64,000 nucleotides of DNA from Streptomyces sp. QL37. Lineage in GTDB: Bacteria; Actinomycetota; Actinomycetes; Streptomycetales; Streptomycetaceae. This document shows positions 1 to 9,164 of this stretch, piece after piece (position 1 is the stretch's first letter; every line of letters starts with the position of its first letter). The notes under the pieces are model-generated. The model was not told the DNA's origin, searched no databases, and saw nothing but the letters and a program-made list of their open reading frames with translations. The DNA lies in the NCBI RefSeq assembly GCF_002941025.1, contig NZ_PTJS01000001.1, forward strand, positions 5,337,472 to 5,401,471, read 5' to 3'. The position numbers and the translations under genes were made by a program.

Positions 1-338
1 CTGGCGAGCTTCAGCACACCCGAGCCGAACCACCGGGACCGCACAGTGGTGCGCGGGCGTGTGTAGCGAGTGGCGAGCGGCTCGGCGTGCACCTGGGTGC
101 CGTCGGCGAGGACCGGCCTCACGCACTCGGTGCCGGACGCCATCCACACGGCCAGCAACTCGTCGGTGTCCTGGACGACGGTGACCGGCCGGCAGATGTG
201 GACGGCCTGCCCCTCACCGTCGCCCGGCCTTCCGTTGCCCCGGTACCGCCAGAGGATCCGGTCCCCCGGCGACCAGCGCCCGCCGTCTCCCGCACCCGCC
301 CCGGTGCCCGCTCCCGTGCCCGCTTCCGTCGCTGTCAT
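1..338 (-). CDS. DUF402 domain protein, N-terminal part (runs off the window)
   Basis: The gene enters from the left edge and only about 112 codons from ATG 338 are inside. After a Gly/Ala/Thr-rich start, the protein reads WSPGDRILWRYRGNG, then a stretch around VTVVQDTDELLAVWM and ATRYTRPRTTVRSRWFG, which resembles the small beta-barrel DUF402 family (nucleotide or nucleic-acid phosphatase relatives; function here unknown). No Shine-Dalgarno is visible. A TAAGAT hexamer on the minus strand (345-350) ends 6 nt before the ATG, which fits a leaderless transcript. It lies upstream of and parallel to nothing visible; fumC ends 48 bases to its right on the same strand. Confidence 0.65.
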   Translation of the reverse strand, partial: MTATEAGTGAGTGAGAGDGGRWSPGDRILWRYRGNGRPGDGEGQAVHICRPVTVVQDTDELLAVWMASGTECVRPVLADGTQVHAEPLATRYTRPRTTVRSRWFGSGVLKLA

Positions 339-385
339 GAAGAGATCTTACGGACGGTCCCCCCGGTCGCACCGTCCGTCACTCG

Positions 386-1789
386 TCAGGGCCGGGTCAT
401 ACGCAGCACGTCCAGGGCCTCGTCGAGCTGTTCCAGCGTCAGGTCACCGCGCTCGACGTAGCCTCCGGCCAGTACGGTCTCGCGGATCGTCGTGCCCTCG
501 GCCAGGGACTTCTTGGCGACCTTCGCCGCCTGCTCGTAGCCGATGTACTTGTTCAGCGGGGTCACGACCGAGGGGGAGGACTCCGCGTACTGCCGGGCCC
601 GCTCCACGTTCGCGGTGATGCCGTCGACCGTGCGGTCGGCGAGCAGCCGGGAGGCGTTGGCGAGGAGCCGTACGGACTCCAGCAGGTTCTTCGCGATGAC
701 CGGAAGCATGACGTTGAGCTCGAAGTTGCCGGCCGCCCCCGCCGCGGCGACCGTGGCGTCGTTGCCCGTCACCTGGGCCGCGACCATCAGCACGGCCTCG
801 GGGATGACCGGGTTGACCTTCCCCGGCATGATCGACGAGCCCGGCTGCAGGTCGGGCAGGTTGATCTCGGCCAGGCCGGTGCGGGGCCCGGAGGCCATCC
901 AGCGGAGGTCGTTGGAGATCTTGGTGAGCGACACGCCGATCGTGCGGAGCTGGCCCGACGCCTCGACGAGCCCGTCCCTGGCTCCCTGCGCCTCGAAGTG
1001 GTCGCGGGCCTCGGTGAGCGGCAGCCCCGTCGTGCGGGCGACCTCCGCGATCACGGCGGCTGAGAACCCGGGCGGGGTGTTGATCCCCGTGCCCACCGCC
1101 GTGCCGCCCAGGGGGAGTTCGGCGAGGCGGGGCAGCGAGGCGTGCAGCCGCTCGACGCCGTGACGGATCTGTGCCGCGTAGCCGCCGAACTCCTGCCCCA
1201 GGGTGACCGGGGTGGCGTCCATCAGATGCGTACGGCCCGACTTCACGACCTCCGAGAATTCGGCCGATTTCCGCTCCAGGGCCGCGGCCAGGTGTTCGAG
1301 CGCCGGGATCAGGTCGGCGGTGACAGCGGCGGTCGCGGCGATGTGGATCGACGACGGGAACACGTCGTTCGACGACTGGGAGGCGTTGACATGGTCGTTG
1401 GGGTGGACCTCGCGCCCGAGCCGCTCCGTGGCGAGCGTGGCCACGACCTCGTTGGTGTTCATGTTGGACGACGTGCCGGAACCCGTCTGGAACACGTCGA
1501 CGGGGAAGTGCTCGTCCCAGCGTCCCGCCACCACCTCCGCCGCGGCCTCCTGGATCGCGTCCGCGATGTCCGGATCCAGGACCTTCAGCTCGGCGTTGAC
1601 CTTGGCCGCCGCCGCCTTGATCCGGGCCAGGGCCTCGATGTGTGCCCTCTCCAGCCGTTGCCCGGAGATGGGGAAGTTCTCCACCGCGCGCTGTGTCTGT
1701 GCCCGCCACTTCGCGTGGGCGGGGACCCTCACCTCGCCCATCGAGTCGTGCTCGACGCGGTACTGCGTGTCCTCGGCCGGTTCGCCCAT
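386..1789 (-). CDS. fumC: Fumarate hydratase class II
   Basis: Iron-independent fumarase interconverting fumarate and malate in the TCA cycle, cytosolic homotetramer in this family. The 467-residue product has the substrate-binding segment [14 protein letters not shown] near residue 100, [13 protein letters not shown], and the fumarate-lyase signature [17 protein letters not shown] near residue 320. A start 10 codons further up is open, but GGAGGT sits 9 nt before ATG 1789, which decides this start. It lies downstream of the class I fumarase on the same strand, separated by a region of competing hairpins, so the two unrelated fumarases are neighbours. Family assignment is secure. Confidence 0.95.
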   Translation of the reverse strand: MGEPAEDTQYRVEHDSMGEVRVPAHAKWRAQTQRAVENFPISGQRLERAHIEALARIKAAAAKVNAELKVLDPDIADAIQEAAAEVVAGRWDEHFPVDVFQTGSGTSSNMNTNEVVATLATERLGREVHPNDHVNASQSSNDVFPSSIHIAATAAVTADLIPALEHLAAALERKSAEFSEVVKSGRTHLMDATPVTLGQEFGGYAAQIRHGVERLHASLPRLAELPLGGTAVGTGINTPPGFSAAVIAEVARTTGLPLTEARDHFEAQGARDGLVEASGQLRTIGVSLTKISNDLRWMASGPRTGLAEINLPDLQPGSSIMPGKVNPVIPEAVLMVAAQVTGNDATVAAAGAAGNFELNVMLPVIAKNLLESVRLLANASRLLADRTVDGITANVERARQYAESSPSVVTPLNKYIGYEQAAKVAKKSLAEGTTIRETVLAGGYVERGDLTLEQLDEALDVLRMTRP

Positions 1790-1898
1790 GGTGTTGTTAC
1801 CTCCTGCTGGGGCGAGCACGGTCCGCGCCCGCCGTATTCCCGGCTACTCCTGCCCCGGAGGGCCGGACGGATCACGCTCCGCCGCGACGTTCACGCGT

Positions 1899-1960
1899 CC
1901 ACCGGGTGCGCCCGCACACGCCGAAGGGGCGCACCCGGTGGCCGGGGCGCCCCTTCGGCG
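1899..1960. terminator. Overlapping, mutually exclusive hairpins between fumB and fumC
   Basis: Two perfect 14-bp inverted repeats share bases. Stem A pairs 1899-1912 with 1928-1941; stem B pairs 1919-1932 with 1947-1960. Bases 1928-1932 belong to both, so only one hairpin can form at a time. There is no U-tract. It may be a terminator after fumB or an attenuator-like switch ahead of fumC. Confidence 0.6.
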
Positions 1961-1969
1961 TATGTGAGG

Positions 1970-3637
1970 TCAGCCGAGGCCGGGGCCGCGGACCGGGATG
2001 CTGGTGAACGTCGGGGCCGGGGCGGGCTCGGTGAAGAAGTCGTTGCCCTTGTCGTCGACCACGACGAACGCGGGGAAGTCCTCGACCTCGATCCGCCAGA
2101 CCGCCTCCATGCCGAGCTCCTCGTACTCGACGACCTCGACCTTCTTGATGCAGTCCTGGGCGAGACGCGCGGCGGGGCCGCCGATCGAGCCGAGGTAGAA
2201 GCCGCCGTGCGCGTCGCACGCGTCCGTGACCTGCTTGGAACGGTTGCCCTTGGCGAGCATCACCTTGGAACCGCCCGCCGCCTGGAACTGTGCGACGTAG
2301 CTGTCCATGCGGCCGGCCGTCGTCGGGCCGAAGGAGCCGGACGCGTAGCCCTCGGGGGTCTTCGCCGGGCCCGCGTAGTAGACCGGGTGGTCCTTGAGGT
2401 ACTGCGGCATCTCCTCGCCCGCGTCGAGCCGCTCCTTGATCTTGGCGTGCGCGATGTCGCGCGCCACGACCAGCGGGCCGGTCAGCGAGAGCCTGGTCTT
2501 GACCGGGTACTTGGTCAGCTCGGCGAGGATGTCGTCCATCGGCCGGTTGAGGTCGATGCGTACGACGTCACCCGCCTCGTCGAGGTGCTCGTCCGTGGTG
2601 TCCGGGAGGAAGCGCGCCGGGTCCTTCTCCAGCTGCTCCAGGAAGACGCCCTCGGCGGTGATCTTCGCGGTGGCCTGGCGGTCGGCCGAGCAGGACACGG
2701 CGATGGCGACGGGCAGCGAGGCGCCGTGCCGGGGGAGGCGGACCACGCGCACGTCGTGGCAGAAGTACTTCCCGCCGAACTGCGCGCCGATGCCGATCTT
2801 CTGCGTCAGCTCGAAGACCTTCTCCTCCAGCTCCTTGTCCCGGAAGCCGTGGCCGGTCGGGGAGCCCTCGGCGGGCAGCTCGTCGAGGTAGTGCGCGGAG
2901 GCGTACTTCGCGGTCTTCAGCGCGAACTCGGCCGACGTGCCGCCGACGACGATCGCCAGGTGGTACGGCGGGCAGGCCGCCGTACCCAGGGAGCGGATCT
3001 TCTCCTCGAGGAACTTCATCATGGAGGCCTCGTTGAGGACCGCCTTGGTCTCCTGGAAGAGGAACGACTTGTTGGCCGAGCCGCCGCCCTTCGCCATGAA
3101 GAGGAACTTGTACGCGCCGCCGTCCGTGGCGTACAGCTCGATCTGGGCCGGGAGGTTCGAGCCGGTGTTCTTCTCTTCCCACATGTTCAGCGGGGCCATC
3201 TGCGAGTAGCGCAGGTTGAGCTTGGTGTACGCGTCGAAGATGCCGTGCGACAGGGCCTCCTCGTCACCGCCCTCGGTCAGGACGTTCTGCCCGCGCTTGC
3301 CCATGACGATCGCCGTACCGGTGTCCTGGCACATCGGCAGGACACCCGCGGCGGCGATGTTCGCGTTCTTCAGGAGGTCCAGCGCGACGAACTTGTCGTT
3401 GGACGACGCCTCGGGGTCGTCCACGATGCGGCGCAGCTGCGCCAGGTGGGCGGGGCGCAGATAGTGCGAGATGTCGTGCATGGCCTCGGCCGCGAGGGTA
3501 CGCAGGGCTTCCGGAGCCACCTTGAGGAACGTACGGCCGTCGGCCTCGAAGGTCGAGACGCCGTCGGCGGTCACCAGCCGGTACGGCGTGGTGTCCTCTC
3601 CCAGGGGGAGCAGATCGGAGTACGCAAACTCTGGCAT
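1970..3637 (-). CDS. fumB: Fumarate hydratase class I, iron-sulfur type
   Basis: Oxygen-sensitive [4Fe-4S] fumarase, 555 residues, close to the usual length for the fused alpha-beta class I enzymes. Candidate cluster cysteines lie in [10 protein letters not shown] (about residue 100), [17 protein letters not shown] and the [11 protein letters not shown] segment. ATG 3637 is preferred over ATG 3646 because GAGGA lies 9 nt upstream of it and would overlap the other. The chromosome keeps both a cluster-containing and a cluster-free fumarase side by side, as in other streptomycetes. A near-consensus iron box lies about 90 bp upstream (3726-3744). Confidence 0.95.
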   Translation of the reverse strand: MPEFAYSDLLPLGEDTTPYRLVTADGVSTFEADGRTFLKVAPEALRTLAAEAMHDISHYLRPAHLAQLRRIVDDPEASSNDKFVALDLLKNANIAAAGVLPMCQDTGTAIVMGKRGQNVLTEGGDEEALSHGIFDAYTKLNLRYSQMAPLNMWEEKNTGSNLPAQIELYATDGGAYKFLFMAKGGGSANKSFLFQETKAVLNEASMMKFLEEKIRSLGTAACPPYHLAIVVGGTSAEFALKTAKYASAHYLDELPAEGSPTGHGFRDKELEEKVFELTQKIGIGAQFGGKYFCHDVRVVRLPRHGASLPVAIAVSCSADRQATAKITAEGVFLEQLEKDPARFLPDTTDEHLDEAGDVVRIDLNRPMDDILAELTKYPVKTRLSLTGPLVVARDIAHAKIKERLDAGEEMPQYLKDHPVYYAGPAKTPEGYASGSFGPTTAGRMDSYVAQFQAAGGSKVMLAKGNRSKQVTDACDAHGGFYLGSIGGPAARLAQDCIKKVEVVEYEELGMEAVWRIEVEDFPAFVVVDDKGNDFFTEPAPAPTFTSIPVRGPGLG

Positions 3638-3725
3638 TACGGCCATTCCTCACTCGGCGACAGCGGCTGACCACCCTTGGGCAGCGCATCCACCAGGGTA
3701 GAACGCCGCCGACGCGCCGGGCCTG

Positions 3726-3744
3726 TGAGGTAAGGCTCACCCCG
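3726..3744. promoter_or_regulatory. Candidate iron box (DmdR/IdeR type)
   Basis: The 19-mer beginning TGAGGTAAGGCTCACC matches 14 of 19 positions of the actinobacterial iron-box consensus as I recall it (TTAGGTTAGGCTCACCTAA), and contains the inverted repeat GTGAG-N6-CTCAC (3725-3740). It sits between the divergent fumB and DUF1707 genes. A TACCCT on the minus strand about 35 bp downstream could be the fumB -10 element. Confidence 0.5.
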
Positions 3745-3810
3745 GAACGCCTGATCCCGCACGGCGGATTCGCACTCCACGGAATCCGCGCGGGGCCGGA
3801 GAGGTGCTGT

Positions 3811-3824
3811 CGCGATCTATCGCG
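3811..3824. promoter_or_regulatory. 14-bp palindrome in the promoter of the DUF1707 gene
   Basis: CGCGAT-CT-ATCGCG, perfect 6-bp arms, lies 6 bp upstream of the TACGCT hexamer (3831-3836) that precedes the GTG start by 6 nt. The position in the -35/-10 spacer suggests an operator. No regulator can be named. Confidence 0.35.
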
Positions 3825-3842
3825 TTTCGGTACGCTGTTCCG

Positions 3843-4511
3843 GTGGACCTCGAGAAGCAGCCCCAGCAACCCGTCGCTCCGGCCGGTCCCGCGCCCGCCG
3901 GAATCCGCGCATCCGACGCGGACCGCGACCGGATCGCGGACATCCTGCGGGACGCCATGGCCGAGGGCCGGCTGACGGCCGAGGAGCACTCCGAGCGGGT
4001 CGACCTGGTCTACCGGGCCAAGACCGTCGGCGAGCTGGAGCCGCTGGTCCAGGACCTCCCGGCGGCGGGCGCCACCCGCCCCGCCGCCTCGCCCTACGGT
4101 TACGGCCCCGAGGCGGCGACCGGGCCCGCCGAGAACCTGGTGGCGGTCTTCAGCAGCTCGACCCGCAGGGGCCGTTGGCGCGTCGGCGGGCGCACGAACG
4201 CCTTCGCGCTCTTCGGCAGTGTGGAGATGGACCTGACCGAGGCGCTGTTCGGCCAGCGTCTGACGATCATCAACGCGACGTCCATCTTCGGCAGTGTCGA
4301 GATCAAGGTCCCGGAGAACATCTCGCTGCGCGGCAGCGGGACGGGCATTTTCGGCAATTTCGAGGTCGACACACTGGAATCGGCCGACCCCGAGGCACCG
4401 GTGGTCGTCGTGAACGGCTATTCCGTGTTCGGGAACGTCGAGGCGAAGCCCAAGCGTGGCAAGCTCATCGCCAACCTCCACCGGCAGTTGCGCAAACACC
4501 TCGGCCACTGA
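3843..4511 (+). CDS. DUF1707 and LiaF-like C-terminal domain protein
   Basis: A 222-residue protein. Residues about 20-70 form a DUF1707 domain (RASDADRDRIADILRDAM, then EGRLTAEEHSERVD), common in actinobacterial membrane-associated and SHOCT-like proteins. The C-terminal half has four spaced repeats, FGSVEM, IFGSVEI, IFGNFEV and VFGNVEA, the beta-solenoid pattern of the LiaF/VraT C-terminal (cell-wall-active antibiotic response) domain. No membrane segment is visible. An ATG 13 codons upstream is open, but the promoter-like TACGCT 6 nt before GTG 3843 and the absence of a Shine-Dalgarno favour a leaderless GTG start. Envelope-stress sensing is an inference from the domain only. Confidence 0.8.
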   Translation: MDLEKQPQQPVAPAGPAPAGIRASDADRDRIADILRDAMAEGRLTAEEHSERVDLVYRAKTVGELEPLVQDLPAAGATRPAASPYGYGPEAATGPAENLVAVFSSSTRRGRWRVGGRTNAFALFGSVEMDLTEALFGQRLTIINATSIFGSVEIKVPENISLRGSGTGIFGNFEVDTLESADPEAPVVVVNGYSVFGNVEAKPKRGKLIANLHRQLRKHLGH

Positions 4512-4675
4512 GGCCGCGCGCGGCCGGTCCACCGCGAATTCCGGCCAGTGGGCGACGAGATGGCGCCGCGGGGGCCGGAAGGCGGCGCCACGCAGTGCAT
4601 AGGCGTGCGTACAGCGGGTAGGGAGTGCGCATCGCCTCTCGCTCACGAAGCCGAAGCCGTCGTCAGGAGTGGACC

Positions 4676-5041
4676 GTGCTGCACATGCCGCATCAGCCCC
4701 TGCAGGTCGCCGCCGTGCCGTCCCAGCGCACACCCGCGCGGGAGGACGAGGCGGGGCCCTGGCACTCGGAGGCTGTGTGCCGCCGGGACGAAGCAGGGCT
4801 GTTCTTCGCCCCGTCGAAGGAGCCGACCGCTGCCCGGCTGGCCCGTGAGGAGGCCGCGAAGCAGGTCTGTGCGAGATGCCCGGTCATGGTGGAGTGCCGG
4901 GAGCACGCACTCGTGCAGCCCGAGCCCTACGGGGTGTGGGGCGGCCTCACCGCCGCCGAACGCCGCGTGGTGCTCGCCCGGCGCCGCAGGCGCGACATGG
5001 AGCTCAAGGCCGCGGCGCCGACAGGCCGCATAGCCGGCTGA
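4676..5041 (+). CDS. wblI: WhiB-family iron-sulfur regulator
   Basis: A 121-residue Wbl protein that should bind a [4Fe-4S] cluster and act with a sigma factor as a redox- or NO-responsive regulator. All four ligands are present with canonical spacing: C35-X29-C65-X2-C68-X5-C74, followed by the GVWGG turn (86-90) and a basic tail with ARRRRRD. GTG 4676 has AGGAG 6 nt upstream; the longer ATG reading frame from 4625 adds only an Arg/Ser-rich stretch. Its place between a DUF1707 gene and glpX matches the wblI locus of S. coelicolor as I remember it, hence the symbol. Confidence 0.85.
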   Translation: MLHMPHQPLQVAAVPSQRTPAREDEAGPWHSEAVCRRDEAGLFFAPSKEPTAARLAREEAAKQVCARCPVMVECREHALVQPEPYGVWGGLTAAERRVVLARRRRRDMELKAAAPTGRIAG

Positions 5042-5048
5042 GACCGTA

Positions 5049-5092
5049 CGCGGATGTGGGGGCCGCCCGGCCGGGCGGCCCCCACATCCGCG
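5049..5092. terminator. 44-nt perfect palindrome, bidirectional terminator between wblI and glpX
   Basis: Arms of 22 bp without mismatch and with no unpaired loop in the DNA, centred at 5070/5071 on CCCGG|CCGGG. It separates the convergent wblI and glpX genes, ending 10 bp from glpX. No U-tract on either side. Confidence 0.8.
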
Positions 5093-5102
5093 CGTTCCGG
5101 AG

Positions 5103-6134
5103 CTACTTGGCCCGGTCGAAGTCGATCGCGCTGTAGGCGCGCAGCTTCGACAGCCGGTGGGTCGAGGAGATCGTCCGGATCGTGCCGGACTTGGAGCGCA
5201 TCACGATCGACTCGGTGGTCGCCGTCTCCGCGCGGTACCGCACACCGCGCATCAGCTCACCGTCGGTGATCCCCGTCGCCACGAAGAACACGTTGTCGCC
5301 GCTGACCAGGTCGTCGGTCGACAGCACCCGGTCCAGGTCGTGGCCGGCGTCCAGCGCCTTCTGCCGCTCGGCCTCGTCCTTGGGCCAGAGCTTGCCCTGG
5401 ATGACACCGCCGAGGCACTTTATGGCGCAGGCCGAGATGATGCCCTCGGGGGTGCCGCCGATGCCCATCAGCAGGTCGACGCCGGTGCCCTCGCGGGCGG
5501 CCATGATGGAGCCTGCCACGTCGCCGTCGGAGATGAACTTGATCCGGGCGCCGGTCTCGCGGATCTCCTTGACGATGCCGTCGTGGCGTGGGCGGTCCAG
5601 GACGACGACGGTGACGTCCTCGGGTGTGGAGTTCTTCGCCCGTGCGACGCGCCGGATGTTCACCGCCACGGGGGCGTTGATGTCGACGAAGTCGGCGGCC
5701 TCGGGCCCCGTGACCAGCTTGTCCATGTAGAAGACGGCGGACGGGTCGAACATCGCGCCGCGGTCCGCGGCGGCCAGTACGGCGATCGCGTTGGGCATGC
5801 CCTTCGCGTTGAGCGTGGTGCCGTCGATCGGGTCGACGGCGATGTCGACCTCGGCTCCGGTGCCGTCGCCGACGCGCTCGCCGTTGAACAGCATGGGGGC
5901 TTCGTCCTTCTCGCCCTCGCCGATGACGACGATGCCGTTCATCGACACCGTGGAGACGAGCGTGCGCATGGCCTTGACGGCGGCGCCGTCGGCGCCGATC
6001 TTGTCGCCGCGGCCGACCCAGCGCCCCGCGGCCATGGCCGCGGCCTCGGTGACGCGCACCAGCTCCAGAGCCAGGTTGCGGTCGGGGGCCTCCGGGGAGA
6101 CCTCGAGCTGGGACGGCAGATGATGCTCGGACAT
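5103..6134 (-). CDS. glpX: Fructose-1,6-bisphosphatase class II
   Basis: Gluconeogenic phosphatase, 343 residues, normal for GlpX. The metal/phosphate site appears as VDPIDGTT, preceded by [10 protein letters not shown], and the C-terminal half contains the [15 protein letters not shown] segment. ATG 6134 has an AAAGGTG about 8 nt upstream. The gene is monocistronic between a strong palindromic terminator and a divergent DUF4245 gene. An inverted repeat at 6187-6202 lies in its presumed promoter region. Confidence 0.95.
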   Translation of the reverse strand: MSEHHLPSQLEVSPEAPDRNLALELVRVTEAAAMAAGRWVGRGDKIGADGAAVKAMRTLVSTVSMNGIVVIGEGEKDEAPMLFNGERVGDGTGAEVDIAVDPIDGTTLNAKGMPNAIAVLAAADRGAMFDPSAVFYMDKLVTGPEAADFVDINAPVAVNIRRVARAKNSTPEDVTVVVLDRPRHDGIVKEIRETGARIKFISDGDVAGSIMAAREGTGVDLLMGIGGTPEGIISACAIKCLGGVIQGKLWPKDEAERQKALDAGHDLDRVLSTDDLVSGDNVFFVATGITDGELMRGVRYRAETATTESIVMRSKSGTIRTISSTHRLSKLRAYSAIDFDRAK

Positions 6135-6186
6135 CGGAGCGCACCTTTCTGTACGACGACGACCGGAAAAGAGGGTGCTTCGACTC

Positions 6187-6202
6187 TATCGTCAGGTCGA
6201 TA
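6187..6202. promoter_or_regulatory. Inverted repeat upstream of glpX
   Basis: TATCG-TCAGGT-CGATA in the divergent glpX/DUF4245 interval. On the minus strand it overlaps a TAGAGT hexamer (6184-6189 region) that could serve as the glpX -10 element. A possible operator; regulator unknown. Confidence 0.3.
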
Positions 6203-6278
6203 AAACGAGCAGGGCGGGTCACTTATGAGCGGGTGCCCGCTGGCCGGGCGTCCGGTGGGCCATGCCACCATTGAGTCC

Positions 6279-6833
6279 GTGGCAAGCAAGCGAGGCAAGC
6301 AGACCGTCCGGGACATGATCCTGTCGATGCTCGTGATCACCGCAGTGGCGGGCGTCGTCTACATCTTCATCCCGCACGACGACAAGGCCGACCCCATCAA
6401 GGCGGTCGACTACCGGGTCGAGCTCGCGACGGCCCGTCGCGCCGCACCGTATCCAGTGGCGGCCCCGGCCGGACTGCCGGAGGGCTGGAAGCCGACCTCC
6501 GTCTCGTACGAGGGGCAGAACGGCGCCGGCTGGCACCTCGGTTTCCTCGACCCGGACAAGAAGTACGTGGCCGTGGAGCAGTCGACGGCCCCGGCGAAGA
6601 AGTACGTGTCCGAGGTCAGCCGGGACGCCGAGAACACCGGACGGACGCGCGAGGTCTCGGGTCAGGACTGGGAGATCTGGAACGGCCCCAAGTACGACGC
6701 GCTGGTGCTGCACGCCGAGGGCGTGACGACGGTGGTCACCGGCTCGGCCCCCGCGGACCGGCTGGCGGAGATGGCCGCCGCACTGAAGACGGCCCCCGCC
6801 GCCGACGCCTCCGGCGCTCCCGCCGCCTCCTGA
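6279..6833 (+). CDS. DUF4245 membrane-anchored protein
   Basis: A 184-residue protein with a short basic N-terminus (ASKRGKQTVRDM), one membrane segment at about residues 12-32 and an extracellular domain containing YPVAAPAGLPEGWKPTSV and QDWEIWNGPKYDALV, typical of the actinobacterial DUF4245 family. Function unknown. An ATG at 6225 is open, but family members start at the basic segment, so GTG 6279 is chosen; no good Shine-Dalgarno is present. It ends in an Ala/Pro-rich tail shortly before a terminator. Confidence 0.8.
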   Translation: MASKRGKQTVRDMILSMLVITAVAGVVYIFIPHDDKADPIKAVDYRVELATARRAAPYPVAAPAGLPEGWKPTSVSYEGQNGAGWHLGFLDPDKKYVAVEQSTAPAKKYVSEVSRDAENTGRTREVSGQDWEIWNGPKYDALVLHAEGVTTVVTGSAPADRLAEMAAALKTAPAADASGAPAAS

Positions 6834-6851
6834 CGGCCCCGTACCACCGCG

Positions 6852-6884
6852 AGAGCCCCACGACGCTCGGCGTCGTGGGGCTCT
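6852..6884. terminator. Terminator between the convergent DUF4245 and nitroreductase genes
   Basis: Perfect 15-bp stem (6852-6866 with 6870-6884) and a 3-nt TCG loop. It lies 18 bp after the left gene stop and 19 bp from the right one, so it can serve both. Confidence 0.85.
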
Positions 6885-6903
6885 TCGGCTGTTCCCGGAG
6901 GGG

Positions 6904-7494
6904 TCAGACGGTCGTGATGACCTCGTCGTAGGACAGGCGCGGCAGGCGCGGGAACCAGGCGTCCTCGCCCGGCTTGCCGATGTTGACGGCCATGAGCAGC
7001 TTGTGGTCGCCGTCCAGGAACTCCTTCTCGATGCCCGCGGCGTCGAAGCCGGTCATCGGGCCGGCGGCCAGGCCGGCGGCGCGGACGCCGATGATGAAGT
7101 AGGCGGCCTGTAGCGTGGCGTTGAGCGCGGCCGACTGCTCGCGGACCGGGCGCTCGGAGAAGAACGCGTCCTTGGCCTGCGGGAAGTGCGGCAGGAGCGC
7201 CGGGAGTTCCTCGTGGAACTCGTGGTCCGCGACGAGGAGCGCGACCAGCGGTGCGGCGGAGGTCTTCGCCCGGTTGCCCTCGGCCATGTGCTTCACGAGA
7301 CGCTCGCGGCCCTCGGGCGTACGGACCAGGACGACGCGCAGCGGCGACTGGTTGAAGGCCGTGGGGCCGTACTTGACCAGGTCGTAGATCGCCTGGACCT
7401 GCTCGTCGGTCACCGGCTCGTCGGTGAACGTGTTGGCAGTGCGGGCCTCACGGAAGAGGAGGTCCTGGGCGGCGGGGTCAAGAACGAGGGACAT
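6904..7494 (-). CDS. RutE-like nitroreductase (malonic semialdehyde reductase family)
   Basis: FMN-dependent NAD(P)H oxidoreductase of 196 residues, the usual size for the RutE/HadB-like branch. Visible family segments are ANTFTDEPVTDEQVQAIYDL, KYGPTAFNQSPLRVV (FMN binding), AAYFIIGVRAAGLAAGPM and the C-terminal WFPRLPRLSYDEVI. No other pyrimidine-catabolism (rut) gene is near, so the physiological substrate is open. A promoter fits upstream at 7537-7566. Confidence 0.85.
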   Translation of the reverse strand: MSLVLDPAAQDLLFREARTANTFTDEPVTDEQVQAIYDLVKYGPTAFNQSPLRVVLVRTPEGRERLVKHMAEGNRAKTSAAPLVALLVADHEFHEELPALLPHFPQAKDAFFSERPVREQSAALNATLQAAYFIIGVRAAGLAAGPMTGFDAAGIEKEFLDGDHKLLMAVNIGKPGEDAWFPRLPRLSYDEVITTV

Positions 7495-7536
7495 CTGGAG
7501 CGTTACCTTCCGGGCTGCGGGTCAAGCGACACGATC

Positions 7537-7566
7537 ACCGTAACCGAAGAATAGATTAAACTTCAA
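7537..7566 (-). promoter_or_regulatory. Promoter of the nitroreductase gene
   Basis: On the minus strand TTGAAG (7561-7566) is followed after exactly 18 bp by TACGGT (7537-7542), a good fit to the Streptomyces HrdB pattern. The surrounding 7549-7573 is markedly AT-rich for this genome and could hold an operator. Confidence 0.55.
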
Positions 7567-7627
7567 CTAAATCGTTCCCGGAGTGATCCACGGCACAACC
7601 GGCCCGCGATGCGCCTCCGGGACCCCC

Positions 7628-7882
7628 CTACTCCGCGTCGCCGCCGGCCTCCGAGGGTTCCTCGGGGCGCGCCAGTGCAGCGTCCAGCCTGGCCCGCGCG
7701 CCCTCCAGCCAGTGCCGGCACACCTTCGCCAGCTCCTCGCCGCGCTCCCACAGGGCCAGCGACTCCTCCAGCGTCGTGCCGCCCGCCTCCAGGCGGCGTA
7801 CGACCTCGATCAGCTCGTCCCGCGCCTGCTCGTACCCGAGCGTGCCGGTCGCGGCAGCCGTCGTCGTCCCGTCGTCCGTCAT
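7628..7882 (-). CDS. xseB: Exodeoxyribonuclease VII small subunit
   Basis: 84-residue XseB, the helical partner of XseA in a single-strand exonuclease. The core GYEQARDELIEVVRRLE and SLALWERGEEL are diagnostic. ATG 7882 has AGGGTGG upstream; ATG 7912 would add ten residues but lacks a ribosome binding site. It follows xseA by 40 bp on the same strand, the usual operon. Confidence 0.92.
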   Translation of the reverse strand: MTDDGTTTAAATGTLGYEQARDELIEVVRRLEAGGTTLEESLALWERGEELAKVCRHWLEGARARLDAALARPEEPSEAGGDAE

Positions 7883-7922
7883 GCCGACCACCCTATGCGC
7901 GGGGTCGGACATACCAGGCCGC

Positions 7923-9134
7923 TCACTCCGCGACCCGTACCGTGAACTCGCCCTCGGATACACGCGCCCGCAGCTCCCCGCCCGGCGCCCCGGCATCCGC
8001 GGGAGAGCGCACCACATGGCCGTCCGGCCGCTGAAGCACCGCGTATCCCCGCTCCAGCGTCGCCGCGGGCGAGAGCGCCACCACCCGGGCCCGGGTGTGC
8101 GAGAGCTCCGAGTCGGCACGGTCCAGCAGATGGCCGAGCACCCTGCGGCTCCGCCCCACCAGCGCGTCGACCTCGGCCTCCCGCTCGTCCACCATCCGCT
8201 GCGGCCGCTCCATGGAGGACCTGCCCAGCGCGTGCGCCAGCCCACGCTCCTCCCTGTCGAGCAGCCCTCGCACGGTCCGCAGCGCCCGGTCCCGGAGCTG
8301 CTGGACGCGGTCGAGCTCCTCGCCCACGTCCGGCACGACCTTCTTCGCCGCGTCCGTCGGCGTCGACGCCCGCACATCGGCCACCAGGTCGAGCAGGGGC
8401 GAGTCCGGTTCGTGCCCGATCGCGGAGACCACCGGTGTGCGGCACTCCGCCACCGCCCGGATCAGGGCCTCGTCGGAGAACGGCAGCAGGTCCTCGACGC
8501 TGCCGCCGCCACGGGCGACCACGATCACGTCGACCTCGGGCAGCCGGTCCAGCTCCTGGACCGCCTGGACCACCTGATTCACTGCGTGCACACCCTGGAC
8601 AGCCGTGTTGCGCACCTCGAAGCGCACCGCCGGCCAGCGCCGCCTGGCGTTCTCCAGCACATCGCGCTCCGCCGCCGAGGCCCTGCCCGAGACCAGGCCG
8701 ATCAGCTGCGGCAGGAAGGGCAGCGGCTTCTTCCGGTCCAGGGCGAAGAGCCCCTCGGCGGCCAGCGACTTCTTCAGCTGCTCCAGCCGCACCAGCAGCT
8801 CGCCGATGCCCACCGGCCGTATCTCCGTGGCCCGCAGGGACAGCTGCCCGCGCGGGGCGTACCACTCGGGCTTGGCGAGGACGACCACCCGCGCGCCCTC
8901 CGTCACCACATCGGCGATCCGGTCGAAGACCTGCCGGAAGCAGGTCACGCTCACCGAGATGTCGTGGGACGGGTCGCGCAGCGTCAGGAACACCACCCCG
9001 GCGCCGGGCCGGCGCGACAGCTGGGTGATCTGCCCCTCGACCCAGACCGCACCGAGCCGGTCGATCCAGCCGCCGATCAGCCGGGACACGTCGCCGACGG
9101 GCAGCGGGGCTTCCGGGGACGTAGTGAGAGCCAT
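7923..9134 (-). CDS. xseA: Exodeoxyribonuclease VII large subunit
   Basis: 403-residue catalytic subunit. N-terminal OB-fold ([31 protein letters not shown]), then the nuclease domain with [35 protein letters not shown] and [13 protein letters not shown], and a long helical segment. ATG 9134 has a minus-strand TACGCT (9142-9147) 7 nt upstream and no Shine-Dalgarno, consistent with its own leaderless promoter even though the permease gene ends only 30 bp before it. Confidence 0.95.
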   Translation of the reverse strand: MALTTSPEAPLPVGDVSRLIGGWIDRLGAVWVEGQITQLSRRPGAGVVFLTLRDPSHDISVSVTCFRQVFDRIADVVTEGARVVVLAKPEWYAPRGQLSLRATEIRPVGIGELLVRLEQLKKSLAAEGLFALDRKKPLPFLPQLIGLVSGRASAAERDVLENARRRWPAVRFEVRNTAVQGVHAVNQVVQAVQELDRLPEVDVIVVARGGGSVEDLLPFSDEALIRAVAECRTPVVSAIGHEPDSPLLDLVADVRASTPTDAAKKVVPDVGEELDRVQQLRDRALRTVRGLLDREERGLAHALGRSSMERPQRMVDEREAEVDALVGRSRRVLGHLLDRADSELSHTRARVVALSPAATLERGYAVLQRPDGHVVRSPADAGAPGGELRARVSEGEFTVRVAE

Positions 9135-9164
9135 ACGGGCGAGCGTATCGGCCGGTACGGACAA

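Noticed and set aside
1142..3670. Long plus-strand open frame (842 codons) across fumC and fumB
   Set aside because: It is antisense to two secure fumarase genes and shows the Arg/Val/Leu/Gly-rich composition of a high-GC shadow frame.
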